A stretch of 7,403 bases of DNA from Thermoflavifilum sp. (GTDB lineage: Bacteria > Bacteroidota > Bacteroidia > Chitinophagales > Chitinophagaceae). Location of the stretch: the NCBI GenBank assembly GCA_019683625.1, contig JADGHY010000103.1, positions 1 to 7,403 on the forward strand, in the 5' to 3' direction. The notes under the pieces are model-generated. The model saw nothing but the letters and a program-made list of their open reading frames with translations, ran no database searches and was not told where the DNA came from. Positions 1-6,650 of this stretch are shown piece by piece. The position numbers and the translations under genes were made by a program. Position 1 is the stretch's first letter; each line of letters starts with the position of its first letter.

Positions 1-503
1 GTACAGGCCTTGCCATGATAGTCATGGCGCTGGCTTATAGCCCCTCTGCCTCTGCCCAAAACAACGGGGACGACCAGCCTTTGTATCTCAGATATCCAAC
101 TATCCCGCATTTCAGCGTGGTGACGGCAGAAGGAAAAACCTTTACGGAAAAAGACCTCAAGAAAAATACACCTACTCTTATATTCCTTTTCAGCGTGGAT
201 TGTGAACACTGCCATCATGAAACGGAAGATATTGTGCAACATATCCATCAGTTTAAAGGTACTCAAATCCTGATGGTTACGCATTTTCCGGTAAATGATA
301 TGATTCAATACACGCGCGATTATCATCTGGATCAATATCCAAAGATTATCACAGTTGCCACAGACGACAAGCGCTGGCTGCTGAGTTTTTACCGCCTGCA
401 TTTTTTCCCGGGATTATACATTTACAATGCTCAGAATCAGCTTGTCTATCATGCCGAAGGCACCAGACCCGTGGATACGTTGTTGCATTACTTGAAGCCT
501 TGA
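1..503 (+). CDS. Exported thioredoxin-fold (redoxin/TlpA-like) protein, 5' end missing
   Basis: The reading frame is open to the left edge, so the gene begins outside the window. The first ATG inside (position 15) is unlikely to be the start, because it would leave a signal peptide of only about 14 residues with no basic N-terminus. Numbered from that ATG, a hydrophobic stretch ends in SASA-QNN, a good signal peptidase I site, so the protein probably acts in the periplasm. The thioredoxin-like domain follows: a strand (TLIFLFS), the redox motif C63-E-H-C66 at the start of a helix, and F131-P132 before GLYIY at the place of the family's cis-proline. Two cysteines in CxxC suggest thiol-disulfide exchange; the partner cannot be told. 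It ends with TGA, 103 bases before mdh, which has its own candidate promoter. Confidence is high for the fold and moderate for the role. Confidence 0.82.
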   Translation, partial: TGLAMIVMALAYSPSASAQNNGDDQPLYLRYPTIPHFSVVTAEGKTFTEKDLKKNTPTLIFLFSVDCEHCHHETEDIVQHIHQFKGTQILMVTHFPVNDMIQYTRDYHLDQYPKIITVATDDKRWLLSFYRLHFFPGLYIYNAQNQLVYHAEGTRPVDTLLHYLKP

Positions 504-532
504 AACATATTCCGTTAAAATCCATGAATGGC

Positions 533-563
533 TTTTTCATTCAGCCATAAAGGGCTAATTTTG
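533..563 (+). promoter_or_regulatory. Candidate Bacteroidota-type promoter of mdh
   Basis: TAATTTTG at 556-563 matches the Bacteroidota -7 consensus TAnnTTTG at every fixed position. A T-rich element (TTTTT, 533-537) lies 18 bases upstream, where the -33 TTG/TTTG element is expected, but it is only a weak match. Transcription would begin near 570, giving a leader of about 37 bases before the mdh ATG. The -7 match is seen directly; its activity is inferred. Confidence 0.5.
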
Positions 564-606
564 CGGCCGTATCATTTATTCTATCCAATTCAAAATTATT
601 TTTTCC

Positions 607-1548
607 ATGAAAGTAACTGTTGTAGGTGCCGGCAATGTAGGTGCCACCTGTGCCAATGTATTAGCCAGTAAAGATTTTTTACAGGAGATTGTCTTGTTAG
701 ACATTAAAGAAGGCGTGGCCGAGGGAAAGGCGCTCGACATCTGGGAATCCTCACCAATTCTGCATTTCAGCACGCGTGTCAACGGAGTAACCAACGATTA
801 CAGCAAAACAGCGAATAGCGATGTGGTGGTGATTACTTCGGGATTGCCCAGAAAGCCCGGCATGAGCCGAGATGACCTTATTTCTACAAACGCCGGCATC
901 GTGAAATCCGTTACGGAAAATATCATGAAGTATTCGCCAAATGCCATCCTGGTGGTGGTTTCCAATCCGCTGGATGTGATGACCTACTGTGCCTATTTAA
1001 CCGCCAAAGTGGATAGCAGGAGGGTGTTTGGCATGGCAGGCGTGCTGGATACAGCCCGGTATAAGGCTTTCTTGGCCGAAGAAATTGGCTGCTCTCCGAA
1101 AGATATTGAAGCCTTGTTGTTGGGCGGCCATGGCGATACGATGGTGCCGTTGCCCCGCTACACCAGTGTTGCGGGTATTCCCGTGACTGAATTGGTACCT
1201 GCCGAACGCCTGCAGGCAATCATTGAGCGCACCCAGAAGGGTGGGGGAGAAATTGTAAATCTGCTGGGCACTTCAGCCTGGTATGCTCCTGGTGCCGCCG
1301 CTGCCCAGATGGTGGAAGCTATTTGCAAAGATGAACGTCGCATCCTGCCTTGCTGTGCCTGGCTCACAGGCCAGTATGGGCTGAACCACATTTACCTGGG
1401 TGTGCCCGTGGTCTTGGGCAAAAATGGTATCGAAAAAATCATTGAACTGCAGCTGAACGACGAAGAAATGGCACTGGTGAAGGCTTCGGCCGACCATGTC
1501 CGCGAAGTGATGAATGTGCTGGACAATATGCAGCTCGTGAAAAATTAA
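607..1548 (+). CDS. mdh: Malate dehydrogenase (NAD-dependent, LDH-like type)
   Basis: This cytoplasmic TCA-cycle enzyme interconverts malate and oxaloacetate using NAD. At 313 residues it has the usual length of the lactate-dehydrogenase-like malate dehydrogenases. The Rossmann nucleotide loop is GAGNVG (7-12), and D32 at the end of the second strand favours NAD over NADP. The substrate loop GLPRKPGMSR (79-88) carries R82 and R88; arginine at the first position is the malate dehydrogenase signature, where lactate dehydrogenases carry glutamine. N120 lies in SNPLD. The catalytic set is D148 and R151 in LDTAR plus H175 in GGHGD. No key residue is missing. The ATG at 607 places the nucleotide loop at the normal distance from the N-terminus; the leader has no clear Shine-Dalgarno, as is common in Bacteroidota. 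A strong terminator follows the stop, so the gene appears to be transcribed alone. Confidence 0.97.
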   Translation: MKVTVVGAGNVGATCANVLASKDFLQEIVLLDIKEGVAEGKALDIWESSPILHFSTRVNGVTNDYSKTANSDVVVITSGLPRKPGMSRDDLISTNAGIVKSVTENIMKYSPNAILVVVSNPLDVMTYCAYLTAKVDSRRVFGMAGVLDTARYKAFLAEEIGCSPKDIEALLLGGHGDTMVPLPRYTSVAGIPVTELVPAERLQAIIERTQKGGGEIVNLLGTSAWYAPGAAAAQMVEAICKDERRILPCCAWLTGQYGLNHIYLGVPVVLGKNGIEKIIELQLNDEEMALVKASADHVREVMNVLDNMQLVKN

Positions 1549-1572
1549 TTTTATCGGATTAGGTAAATCTTG

Positions 1573-1601
1573 AAAACCGGCCTGCCCTGGGCCGGTTTTT
1601 T
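1573..1601 (+). terminator. Intrinsic terminator after mdh
   Basis: A perfect 10-bp stem (AAAACCGGCC at 1573-1582 pairing with GGCCGGTTTT at 1590-1599) encloses a 7-base loop and runs into six T residues (1596-1601). It starts 24 bases after the mdh stop. The minus-strand glycosyltransferase gene ends at 1613, so the hairpin sits between convergent genes. Read on the minus strand the stem is followed by only TTTT, so it may also stop that transcript, less strongly. Confidence 0.92.
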
Positions 1602-1612
1602 ATTTTCTCCGG

Positions 1613-2647
1613 CTACACCATTTGCTTTTCAGTACCTGCCTTCCAGCGGCGTTGGATGGCCCGGGCAATCTCCAGCAGGTCAAGCTCACGCATGCATTTG
1701 AAATGCACGCGCGGACAGGCTTCATAACCAATCTTCGAACAGGGCCTGCACGGCAAATCCGGATGTTCGATGATATCAAACCAGTCAGCGTGCTTCCCCT
1801 GCTGGTAACGGCTGCCGTAGTAGGGAAACATGCCGAATTCAGGAATGGTGTTCCCCCAAAGGGTGACCATTGGCTTACGAAAGGCAGCTCCAATATGCAT
1901 CAATCCTGTGTCGTGGGTAAGCAGGAGCCTCGACTGCCGGATCAGATCTGCCGATTGATGCAGGGAACATTCGCCTGCCAGATTGCATATCTTCTCGGGA
2001 TATTGTGCCGCTAACAGCGAACCCGCCGATGCGTCGTCTTTCCCGCCAAGCAACACTATCGGATAGGGGATGAGGGCCGCCAGCTGCAACATGCGATCAA
2101 CCGGAAGTTTTTTGGTAGCATGTGCCCCGCCAATAGCCCAGGCCAGATAACCCTGCTGAAAATTTTCGGGCAACTGATCTGCCGGAAACCCCGCACCCGC
2201 CGGCATCCAATATTCCACACCTTCACCGTCGGGCCGCACACCCAGGGCTTTTACCGCTTCAAAATACCGGTCAACCACCGAAAGGTTCGGTAGCCAGGTC
2301 TTTTGCTTGGTTTGCACCACGAGCCATTTTCTGAGATTCAGCTTGGGAAAACGATAGGTGGGAACCCTTAAATCAACCCACAGTCGCCATGTCCGTAGGT
2401 TATGATGCAAGTCAATGACCGCATCGTAATGCTCGGCCCTGAGCTGCTGCAGGCAAGCCTGCCAGTTATCCGACAATACATATAATTGATCAATCCGTGG
2501 ATTAGCTTCCAGCAAGGGCCGGTATGCCGACTTCGTCAGGTAATGCAGGGTTACCTCTGGCAATTGTTGTTTGATGCAACGCAAGACGGGTGTGGTAAGC
2601 ACAATATCACCAATGGAAGAAAACCTCACTACCAGAAACTTGGCCAT
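1613..2647 (-). CDS. Glycosyltransferase family 9 (ADP-heptose:LPS heptosyltransferase-like)
   Basis: The 344-residue product fits the GT9 family, which transfers heptose or a similar sugar from an ADP-sugar to lipopolysaccharide core or a related glycan on the inner face of the cytoplasmic membrane. The N-terminus has the family motif RFSSIGDIVLTTPVL (8-22); D13 of SIGD aligns with the proposed catalytic aspartate of WaaC. The second Rossmann half begins near WAIGGAHATKKLP (170-182), with candidate nucleotide-binding lysines K179 and K180. The donor-site motif THDTGLMHIGAAF (244-256) follows, then WGNTIPE (264-270). A cysteine cluster, C300, C303, C311 and C318, precedes the C-terminal helix; such cysteines recur in part of this family, with no role I can assign. 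It lies 17 bases after the MFS gene, has no obvious Shine-Dalgarno, and is probably the last gene of the DedA-MFS-GT9 operon. The exact sugar and acceptor are unknown. Confidence 0.9.
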   Translation of the reverse strand: MAKFLVVRFSSIGDIVLTTPVLRCIKQQLPEVTLHYLTKSAYRPLLEANPRIDQLYVLSDNWQACLQQLRAEHYDAVIDLHHNLRTWRLWVDLRVPTYRFPKLNLRKWLVVQTKQKTWLPNLSVVDRYFEAVKALGVRPDGEGVEYWMPAGAGFPADQLPENFQQGYLAWAIGGAHATKKLPVDRMLQLAALIPYPIVLLGGKDDASAGSLLAAQYPEKICNLAGECSLHQSADLIRQSRLLLTHDTGLMHIGAAFRKPMVTLWGNTIPEFGMFPYYGSRYQQGKHADWFDIIEHPDLPCRPCSKIGYEACPRVHFKCMRELDLLEIARAIQRRWKAGTEKQMV

Positions 2648-2664
2648 CTAAGCTATCAGTCAGG

Positions 2665-3924
2665 TTAAATTTTTTCCACAAAATTCAGGTCTTTGCCATA
2701 GGTTTCTTTCAACCAGAGTGCCGACAGAAAAGCCACGCCAATGCAAATAACTCCTGTCCAGAAAGCGCCGACCACATTGCTGTGAAATACTTGTTTTTCC
2801 AGGAAATGATAAAGCAGGGTAATCAACGGTAGGGCTCCTCTGGCATAATTCGGAGCGGTGATGGCAGCCGTAGCCCGCAAATTGGTACCAAACTGTTCGG
2901 CTGCCACCGTCACAAACACTGACCAAAAGCCCACGCCTAAACCTAAAATGCCGCAGATGATGTAGAAAGTGGACAGGCTTACGCCATAAGCTCTAAAATA
3001 AGCCACCACGGCCAGAAAGCAAATCAGGTAAAAAATGTATAATGCCTTTTTCCGGCTTCGGAGCAGCTGACTCAAATAACCACATGCCAATCCACCTAAG
3101 GTCAGAATCGTATAGCTGATCATCACCGCCTTGCCGGGATCAGGCGTACCCTGAATCTGAAGCGTTTTGGCAAAACCATCCGAAAATGCTATCAGAATAC
3201 CCACCACATACCAGGCCGGAAGCCCCAGCAAGATAACTGTCAGATACCGGAAAAAACGATTGGCATCCGTGAAAAATGCCAGGTAATTTCCTTTCGATAT
3301 GGGTTGATGCTGAATTGCCTTGTACATGCCCGACTCTAACACACCTACCCGTAAAATCAACAGCAAAAGGCCCAGGCCACCTCCCACAAAATAACATACC
3401 CGCCAGCTGGGAATAATCTGCGCCACAAAATAAGCCGCCACAGCCCCCAGAATACCCACACTCGCCACAATCGTAGTGCCATAACCCCGCTTATCAGCTG
3501 GCAATAATTCCGATACCAGCGTTACGCCCGCACCCAATTCCCCGGCTAATCCAAGACCCACAATCAAACGAAAAAACTTATACCAAAAAATCACATGCTC
3601 ACCATGAATCAACCCATTGCCAATATTGCCTACAGAATACAATAAAATGGAGCCGAATAAAACCGAAAGCCTCCCTTTTTTATCTCCCAGAATACCCCAC
3701 AAAATGCCACCCACCAGCAAACCAATCATCTGAAAATTCAATAAGGAAAGGCCAACCGTTTGCTGAGCATCTCCTACAATACCCAAATCGTTAAGGCTTC
3801 GTATCCGGATAATGGTAAATAACAACAAATCATAAATGTCCACAAAATATCCAAGAGAAGAGACAATAACCACCAGGCTCCATACGGAAGTCTGCTGGGA
3901 ATGGGTAGTGGATAGTGGTTCCAT
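2665..3924 (-). CDS. Major facilitator superfamily transporter (sugar/metabolite:H+ symporter-like)
   Basis: This 419-residue inner-membrane protein has about twelve hydrophobic segments (roughly 13-40, 58-80, 87-105, 111-135, 150-170, 176-192, 224-247, 265-285, 293-310, 318-342, 355-375, 383-404). The loop after helix 2 holds MFS motif A (G77-x3-D81-K-K-G-R85). Helix 4 has R119-x3-G123, and SELLPADKRG (138-147) follows in the position of the sugar and metabolite symporter E-x-x-P-x-x-x-R-G motif; AEQFGTNLRAT (342-352) is its C-terminal repeat. D29 and D32 in the first helix (YFVDIYDLLLF) are candidates for proton or substrate coupling. These features place it among sugar-porter and metabolite:H+ symporter-like transporters. 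The substrate cannot be read from sequence. It starts 13 bases after the DedA stop, with a weak AAAGG close to the ATG, and is followed after 17 bases by the GT9 gene, so co-transcription is likely. Confidence 0.9.
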   Translation of the reverse strand: MEPLSTTHSQQTSVWSLVVIVSSLGYFVDIYDLLLFTIIRIRSLNDLGIVGDAQQTVGLSLLNFQMIGLLVGGILWGILGDKKGRLSVLFGSILLYSVGNIGNGLIHGEHVIFWYKFFRLIVGLGLAGELGAGVTLVSELLPADKRGYGTTIVASVGILGAVAAYFVAQIIPSWRVCYFVGGGLGLLLLILRVGVLESGMYKAIQHQPISKGNYLAFFTDANRFFRYLTVILLGLPAWYVVGILIAFSDGFAKTLQIQGTPDPGKAVMISYTILTLGGLACGYLSQLLRSRKKALYIFYLICFLAVVAYFRAYGVSLSTFYIICGILGLGVGFWSVFVTVAAEQFGTNLRATAAITAPNYARGALPLITLLYHFLEKQVFHSNVVGAFWTGVICIGVAFLSALWLKETYGKDLNFVEKI

Positions 3925-3937
3925 AGCCTTTATCTTT

Positions 3938-4579
3938 TTAGGGAAGAGTTGACTTGCGTGAGCTAAACAGCACCCGAATAATCACCGGGGCCGTAGTAAT
4001 CAGCACAATGCCCAACACAATCCATTCCAAATGGTCACCTAACCAGGGAAAAGAAATACCTAAAAAATATCCGGCAAACATCATGGTGCACACCCAAAGC
4101 ACGCAACCTACAATATTAAAAAGCGTAAATTTCCGATAGTCCATCTTTACAATCCCGGCCACAATAGGTGCAAAAGTGCGAATGAAGGGCAGAAAACGTG
4201 CAAAGATGATGGCCAATCCTCCATGTTTCTCGTAAAACTCATGAGCTGCAATAAGGTGTTTTTTCTTGAAAAACAAACTATCTTCCCGCTTAAACAACAA
4301 AGGCCCCGATTTTCTTCCAAACCAATACCCGGCAAAATTGCCCAGGATTCCCGCTGCAGCCACCATCATCACCACCACCCCAAAAGGCATTTGAAAAGGA
4401 TCATCGGGCTGCGCTGCAAGCATGCCTGCCACAAATAACAACGAATCTCCCGGCAGAAAAAAACCCACAAACAATCCGGTCTCGGCAAAAATCACGAACA
4501 ACAATAAATACAATCCGCCATGGTGAATGATCCAGGAAGGATTAATGAGGTGCTTGAGAAACTCAATAACATCATGCAT
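3938..4579 (-). CDS. DedA/VTT-family membrane protein
   Basis: This 213-residue integral membrane protein has the layout of the DedA family, some members of which return undecaprenyl phosphate or phospholipids across the inner membrane. The first conserved segment is FAETGLFVGFFLPGDSLLF (31-49), with the acidic E33 and D45 and the GFFLPGD turn. The second is FARFLPFIRTFAPIVAG (126-142), with the conserved arginines R128 and R134. NFAGYWFGRKSG (81-92) lies between them. Hydrophobic stretches lie near 22-56, 64-88, 121-145, 151-175 and 184-206, and the tail is basic. The acidic and arginine residues thought essential for family function are all present. It is the first gene of the minus-strand group. 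No convincing promoter could be picked in the 118-base gap shared with the divergent dehydrogenase gene. Specificity for the C55 carrier over other lipids is inferred from family knowledge only. Confidence 0.93.
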   Translation of the reverse strand: MHDVIEFLKHLINPSWIIHHGGLYLLLFVIFAETGLFVGFFLPGDSLLFVAGMLAAQPDDPFQMPFGVVVMMVAAAGILGNFAGYWFGRKSGPLLFKREDSLFFKKKHLIAAHEFYEKHGGLAIIFARFLPFIRTFAPIVAGIVKMDYRKFTLFNIVGCVLWVCTMMFAGYFLGISFPWLGDHLEWIVLGIVLITTAPVIIRVLFSSRKSTLP

Positions 4580-4641
4580 AAAGGCTTCGGCTAAAATGAT
4601 GAGACAAAAGCTGCGTAAAAATAAGGGATTCCCGATTAAGC

Positions 4642-4674
4642 TTTGGCGTTTTTGAAAAAGAGTGATTAACTTAG
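4642..4674 (+). promoter_or_regulatory. Possible promoter of the sugar dehydrogenase lipoprotein gene
   Basis: TTTG (4642-4645) and TAACTTAG (4667-4674) are 21 bases apart, the usual spacing of the Bacteroidota -33 and -7 elements. The -7 element differs from TAnnTTTG at one fixed position. The implied transcript would start near 4680 with a short leader. AAATTTTG at 4682-4689 also resembles a -7 element but lies too close to the ATG at 4698. A weak GGA precedes the start. Confidence 0.32.
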
Positions 4675-4697
4675 TTCTGCCAAATTTTGGATAAACA

Positions 4698-6002
4698 ATG
4701 AATAAGCTGATTTTATCTAAGCTGTGTTATGCATTACTGGCCGGAGTTATGCTGGCTGGTTTCAGCAATTGCCAATCTGATGCACAACAACAAGGTCTTG
4801 CTCGTTTAGCGCTTGCGCCTGACAACGATCAGTTAAAATTGCCTGCAGGCTTTCATGCCGTGGTGGTGGCTGCTCATATCGGTGCAGCCCGCCATATCGT
4901 GGTGCGCAACAATGGGGATATTTATGTGGCCTTGCGGGCACCACACCAGGGACATGCTATTGCTTGCCTGCGCGACCAAAATGGTGATGGAAAGGCCGAT
5001 GTTATTGAATATTTCGGTCCCAATACCCGTGGGGATGGGATAGGCATCTATAAGGGCTATCTGTATTTCGGCAGCGATACGGCCATTATCCGCTTCCGGC
5101 TCATTGAAGGGCAGTTGCTGCCCGATGCCCGTGGGGAAACCATTGCCCGTTTCCCTATTCAGCACGAACATGAAACCAAAACCTTTACATTCGACAACCA
5201 AGGATACATGTATGTCAATGTCGGCGCGCCCTCTAATGCTTGCCAGTATGAAGACAGGCAAAAGGGTTCGCCTGGTCAGAATCCCTGCCCGTTGCTCGAA
5301 CATTATGCAGGTATCTGGCGTTTTCGTGCCGATGTGCCCGATCAGACAGAAGATCACGGAGGGATGCGCTACGCCACCGGACTGCGTAATTGTGTAGCAC
5401 TCGACTGGAACCCCGTTAACCATCAGCTTTATGCGGCCATGAATGGCCGTGACCAGCTCTATCAGCTTTATCCGCAATATTACAATGCACAGCAGGGTGC
5501 CGAATTGCCGGCCGAAGAATTTTTGCTCATCCGCCAGGGGGGCAACTATGGCTGGCCCTACACCTATTACGATCCTTTCCAGAAAAAACGCATCATCGCC
5601 CCGGAATACGGTGGGGATGGCAAAAAAGCTGCGCCGGCTAATCAATATGATCCACCCATCATGGCCTTTCCGGGCCACTGGGCACCACTGGGCCTGCTGT
5701 TCTACACCGGCAATCAATTCCCTGCTGCCTACAAATATGGTGCATTCATTGCCTTTCATGGTTCCTGGAACAGGGCTCCTTTGCCTCAGGCAGGGTTTAA
5801 GGTTGTTTTTGTACCGTTTAAAAACGGAAGCCGTTTGCCCACGGGTAACTATAGCATTTTTGCCGATAACTTCACCCAATCCCCCAATAACCAAAGCCCT
5901 GCTCATCGCCCGGTGGGCTTGGCACAGGGACCTGATGGTTCGCTCTATATCACCGACGACCTGGGAGGAAGTGTATGGCGCATTGTGTACACCGGGAAAT
6001 GA
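4698..6002 (+). CDS. Glucose/sorbosone dehydrogenase-family lipoprotein (PQQ-type beta-propeller)
   Basis: The 434-residue product resembles soluble aldose/sorbosone dehydrogenases (GSDH family), beta-propeller enzymes that oxidise sugars with PQQ. The N-terminus (MNKLILSK, then a hydrophobic core) ends in GFSNC, so C25 is a likely lipidation site with a relaxed Bacteroidota lipobox; the QSD that follows resembles surface-export tails. DQNGDGKAD (93-101) is an EF-hand or dockerin-like calcium loop. H158, before TKTFTFDNQGYMYVNVG, sits where the catalytic histidine lies in the family. GLRN (228-231, with R230 and N231) matches the substrate/PQQ-site Arg-Asn of soluble glucose dehydrogenase. 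GGNYGWPY (281-288), HGSWNR (354-359) and RPVGLAQGPDGSLYITDD (404-421) are further family motifs. C182 and C197 could form a disulfide. The gene is divergent from the DedA operon and appears to stand alone. The cofactor and substrate are not proven. Confidence 0.87.
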   Translation: MNKLILSKLCYALLAGVMLAGFSNCQSDAQQQGLARLALAPDNDQLKLPAGFHAVVVAAHIGAARHIVVRNNGDIYVALRAPHQGHAIACLRDQNGDGKADVIEYFGPNTRGDGIGIYKGYLYFGSDTAIIRFRLIEGQLLPDARGETIARFPIQHEHETKTFTFDNQGYMYVNVGAPSNACQYEDRQKGSPGQNPCPLLEHYAGIWRFRADVPDQTEDHGGMRYATGLRNCVALDWNPVNHQLYAAMNGRDQLYQLYPQYYNAQQGAELPAEEFLLIRQGGNYGWPYTYYDPFQKKRIIAPEYGGDGKKAAPANQYDPPIMAFPGHWAPLGLLFYTGNQFPAAYKYGAFIAFHGSWNRAPLPQAGFKVVFVPFKNGSRLPTGNYSIFADNFTQSPNNQSPAHRPVGLAQGPDGSLYITDDLGGSVWRIVYTGK

Positions 6003-6147
6003 CAGTTTGTCGGCCTCCGGAAGGGTAAACAATGATTAGCTTGTCAGCTTTAAGCTGTTCAAAACCAATGGCATCTGGTTTGATCAGGTATAGGTGCATT
6101 TGTTCAACTTCCTTTTCAACAGGTTATGCCATGGTTTAACCCTAAAA
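6003..6147 (+). other. Gap upstream of hsp20 with two small inverted repeats
   Basis: No gene is supported here. CAGCTT-T-AAGCTG (6045-6057) is a near-perfect palindrome, and AAACCA (6062-6067) pairs with TGGTTT (6076-6081) around an 8-base loop. Neither is followed by a T-run, so they are poor terminators for the dehydrogenase gene. No CIRCE operator and no clear TAnnTTTG element are visible, so the hsp20 promoter and its heat control stay unassigned. Confidence 0.3.
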
Positions 6148-6156
6148 AAGGAGGTG
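6148..6156 (+). promoter_or_regulatory. Strong Shine-Dalgarno site deciding the hsp20 start
   Basis: AAGGAGGTG is complementary to nine consecutive bases of the usual 16S rRNA tail. The GGAGG core ends 5 bases before the ATG at 6160, an ideal spacing. It is much stronger than any other ribosome site in the window and rules against the upstream in-frame ATG at 6094. Confidence 0.9.
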
Positions 6157-6159
6157 CCT

Positions 6160-6615
6160 ATGTCTCTGGTCAAACGTTCAACTGGTGGTTTCTGGAATGA
6201 TTTCCCCTCGCTGTTTAATGATTTCTGGACTCGGGACTGGTTTGATTGGGCCTTGGGTAATTTTTCGGAAACCGGTACCACCGTCCCGGCAGTGAACATC
6301 ATTGAAACACGCGACAGTTTTGAAGTGGAGATGGCTGCTCCGGGCATGGACAAAAAAGATTTTAAGGTGGAATTGGATGGCAATTTGCTCACGATTTCAT
6401 CGGAAAAAAAGGATGAACGTGAGCTGAAGGAAGGTGAAAACTATACCCGGAGAGAATTTAGCTATCAATCCTTCCGTCGCACTTTCACCCTGCCTAAGGA
6501 CGTAGTGGATGTGGATCAAATCAAGGCCCATTACAAAGATGGGATTCTCCATCTCACCATCCCGAAGAAAGAAGAAGCTAAACAAAAACCACCGAAAATG
6601 ATTGAAATCTCTTAA
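6160..6615 (+). CDS. hsp20: Small heat-shock protein (Hsp20/alpha-crystallin family)
   Basis: This 151-residue cytoplasmic chaperone belongs to the family that binds unfolding proteins without ATP and holds them for refolding. The N-terminal arm is aromatic (FWNDFPSLFNDFW, 11-23), as expected for the client-binding and oligomerising part. The alpha-crystallin domain runs from about TVPAVNIIE (41-49) through FEVEMAAPGM (54-63) and ELDGNLLTISSEK (71-83) to the signature YKDGILHLTIPKK (125-137). The C-terminal tail has the I148-E-I150 motif used for oligomer assembly. The frame stays open upstream to an ATG at 6094, but that would add a 22-residue extension unlike the family; the Shine-Dalgarno at 6148-6156 supports 6160. 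A terminator follows directly, so it is monocistronic. Heat induction is likely from family knowledge, but the operator was not identified. Confidence 0.96.
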   Translation: MSLVKRSTGGFWNDFPSLFNDFWTRDWFDWALGNFSETGTTVPAVNIIETRDSFEVEMAAPGMDKKDFKVELDGNLLTISSEKKDERELKEGENYTRREFSYQSFRRTFTLPKDVVDVDQIKAHYKDGILHLTIPKKEEAKQKPPKMIEIS

Positions 6616-6624
6616 CCGCAACAC

Positions 6625-6650
6625 ACCCGGCTTTCCAGCCGGGTTTTTTT
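6625..6650 (+). terminator. Intrinsic terminator after hsp20
   Basis: A perfect 8-bp stem (ACCCGGCT at 6625-6632 with AGCCGGGT at 6637-6644) closes a TTCC loop and continues into seven T residues (6644-6650), beginning 10 bases after the hsp20 stop. The T-run overlaps the stop codon of the convergent mutarotase gene (6649-6651). Read on the minus strand the stem lacks a following T-run, so it should work mainly for hsp20. Confidence 0.93.

Noticed and set aside
528..548. Hairpin ATGGCT/AGCCAT after the thioredoxin-like gene as a terminator
   Set aside because: The stem has only 6 bp, a 9-base loop and no T-run after it, and it overlaps the likely -33 region of the mdh promoter.
1622..2014. 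A 130-codon plus-strand frame inside the GT9 gene
   Set aside because: It is antisense to the conserved donor-site and cysteine regions of the GT9 enzyme and has no recognisable content.
4833..6032. A 399-codon open frame antisense to the sugar dehydrogenase
   Set aside because: It covers almost the whole dehydrogenase gene, whose motifs are unmistakable. The antisense product shows no family motif and no ordered membrane or domain pattern, so it is best explained by the codon use of the sense gene.
5443..6039. A 198-codon plus-strand frame overlapping the dehydrogenase in another phase
   Set aside because: Its product is low-complexity and shows no domain, while the overlapping frame carries NYGWP, HGSWNR and other family motifs.
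6003..6159. A CIRCE-type heat-shock operator upstream of hsp20
   Set aside because: No TTAGCACTC-N9-GAGTGCTAA sequence or close variant is present; the palindrome at 6045-6057 is unrelated.
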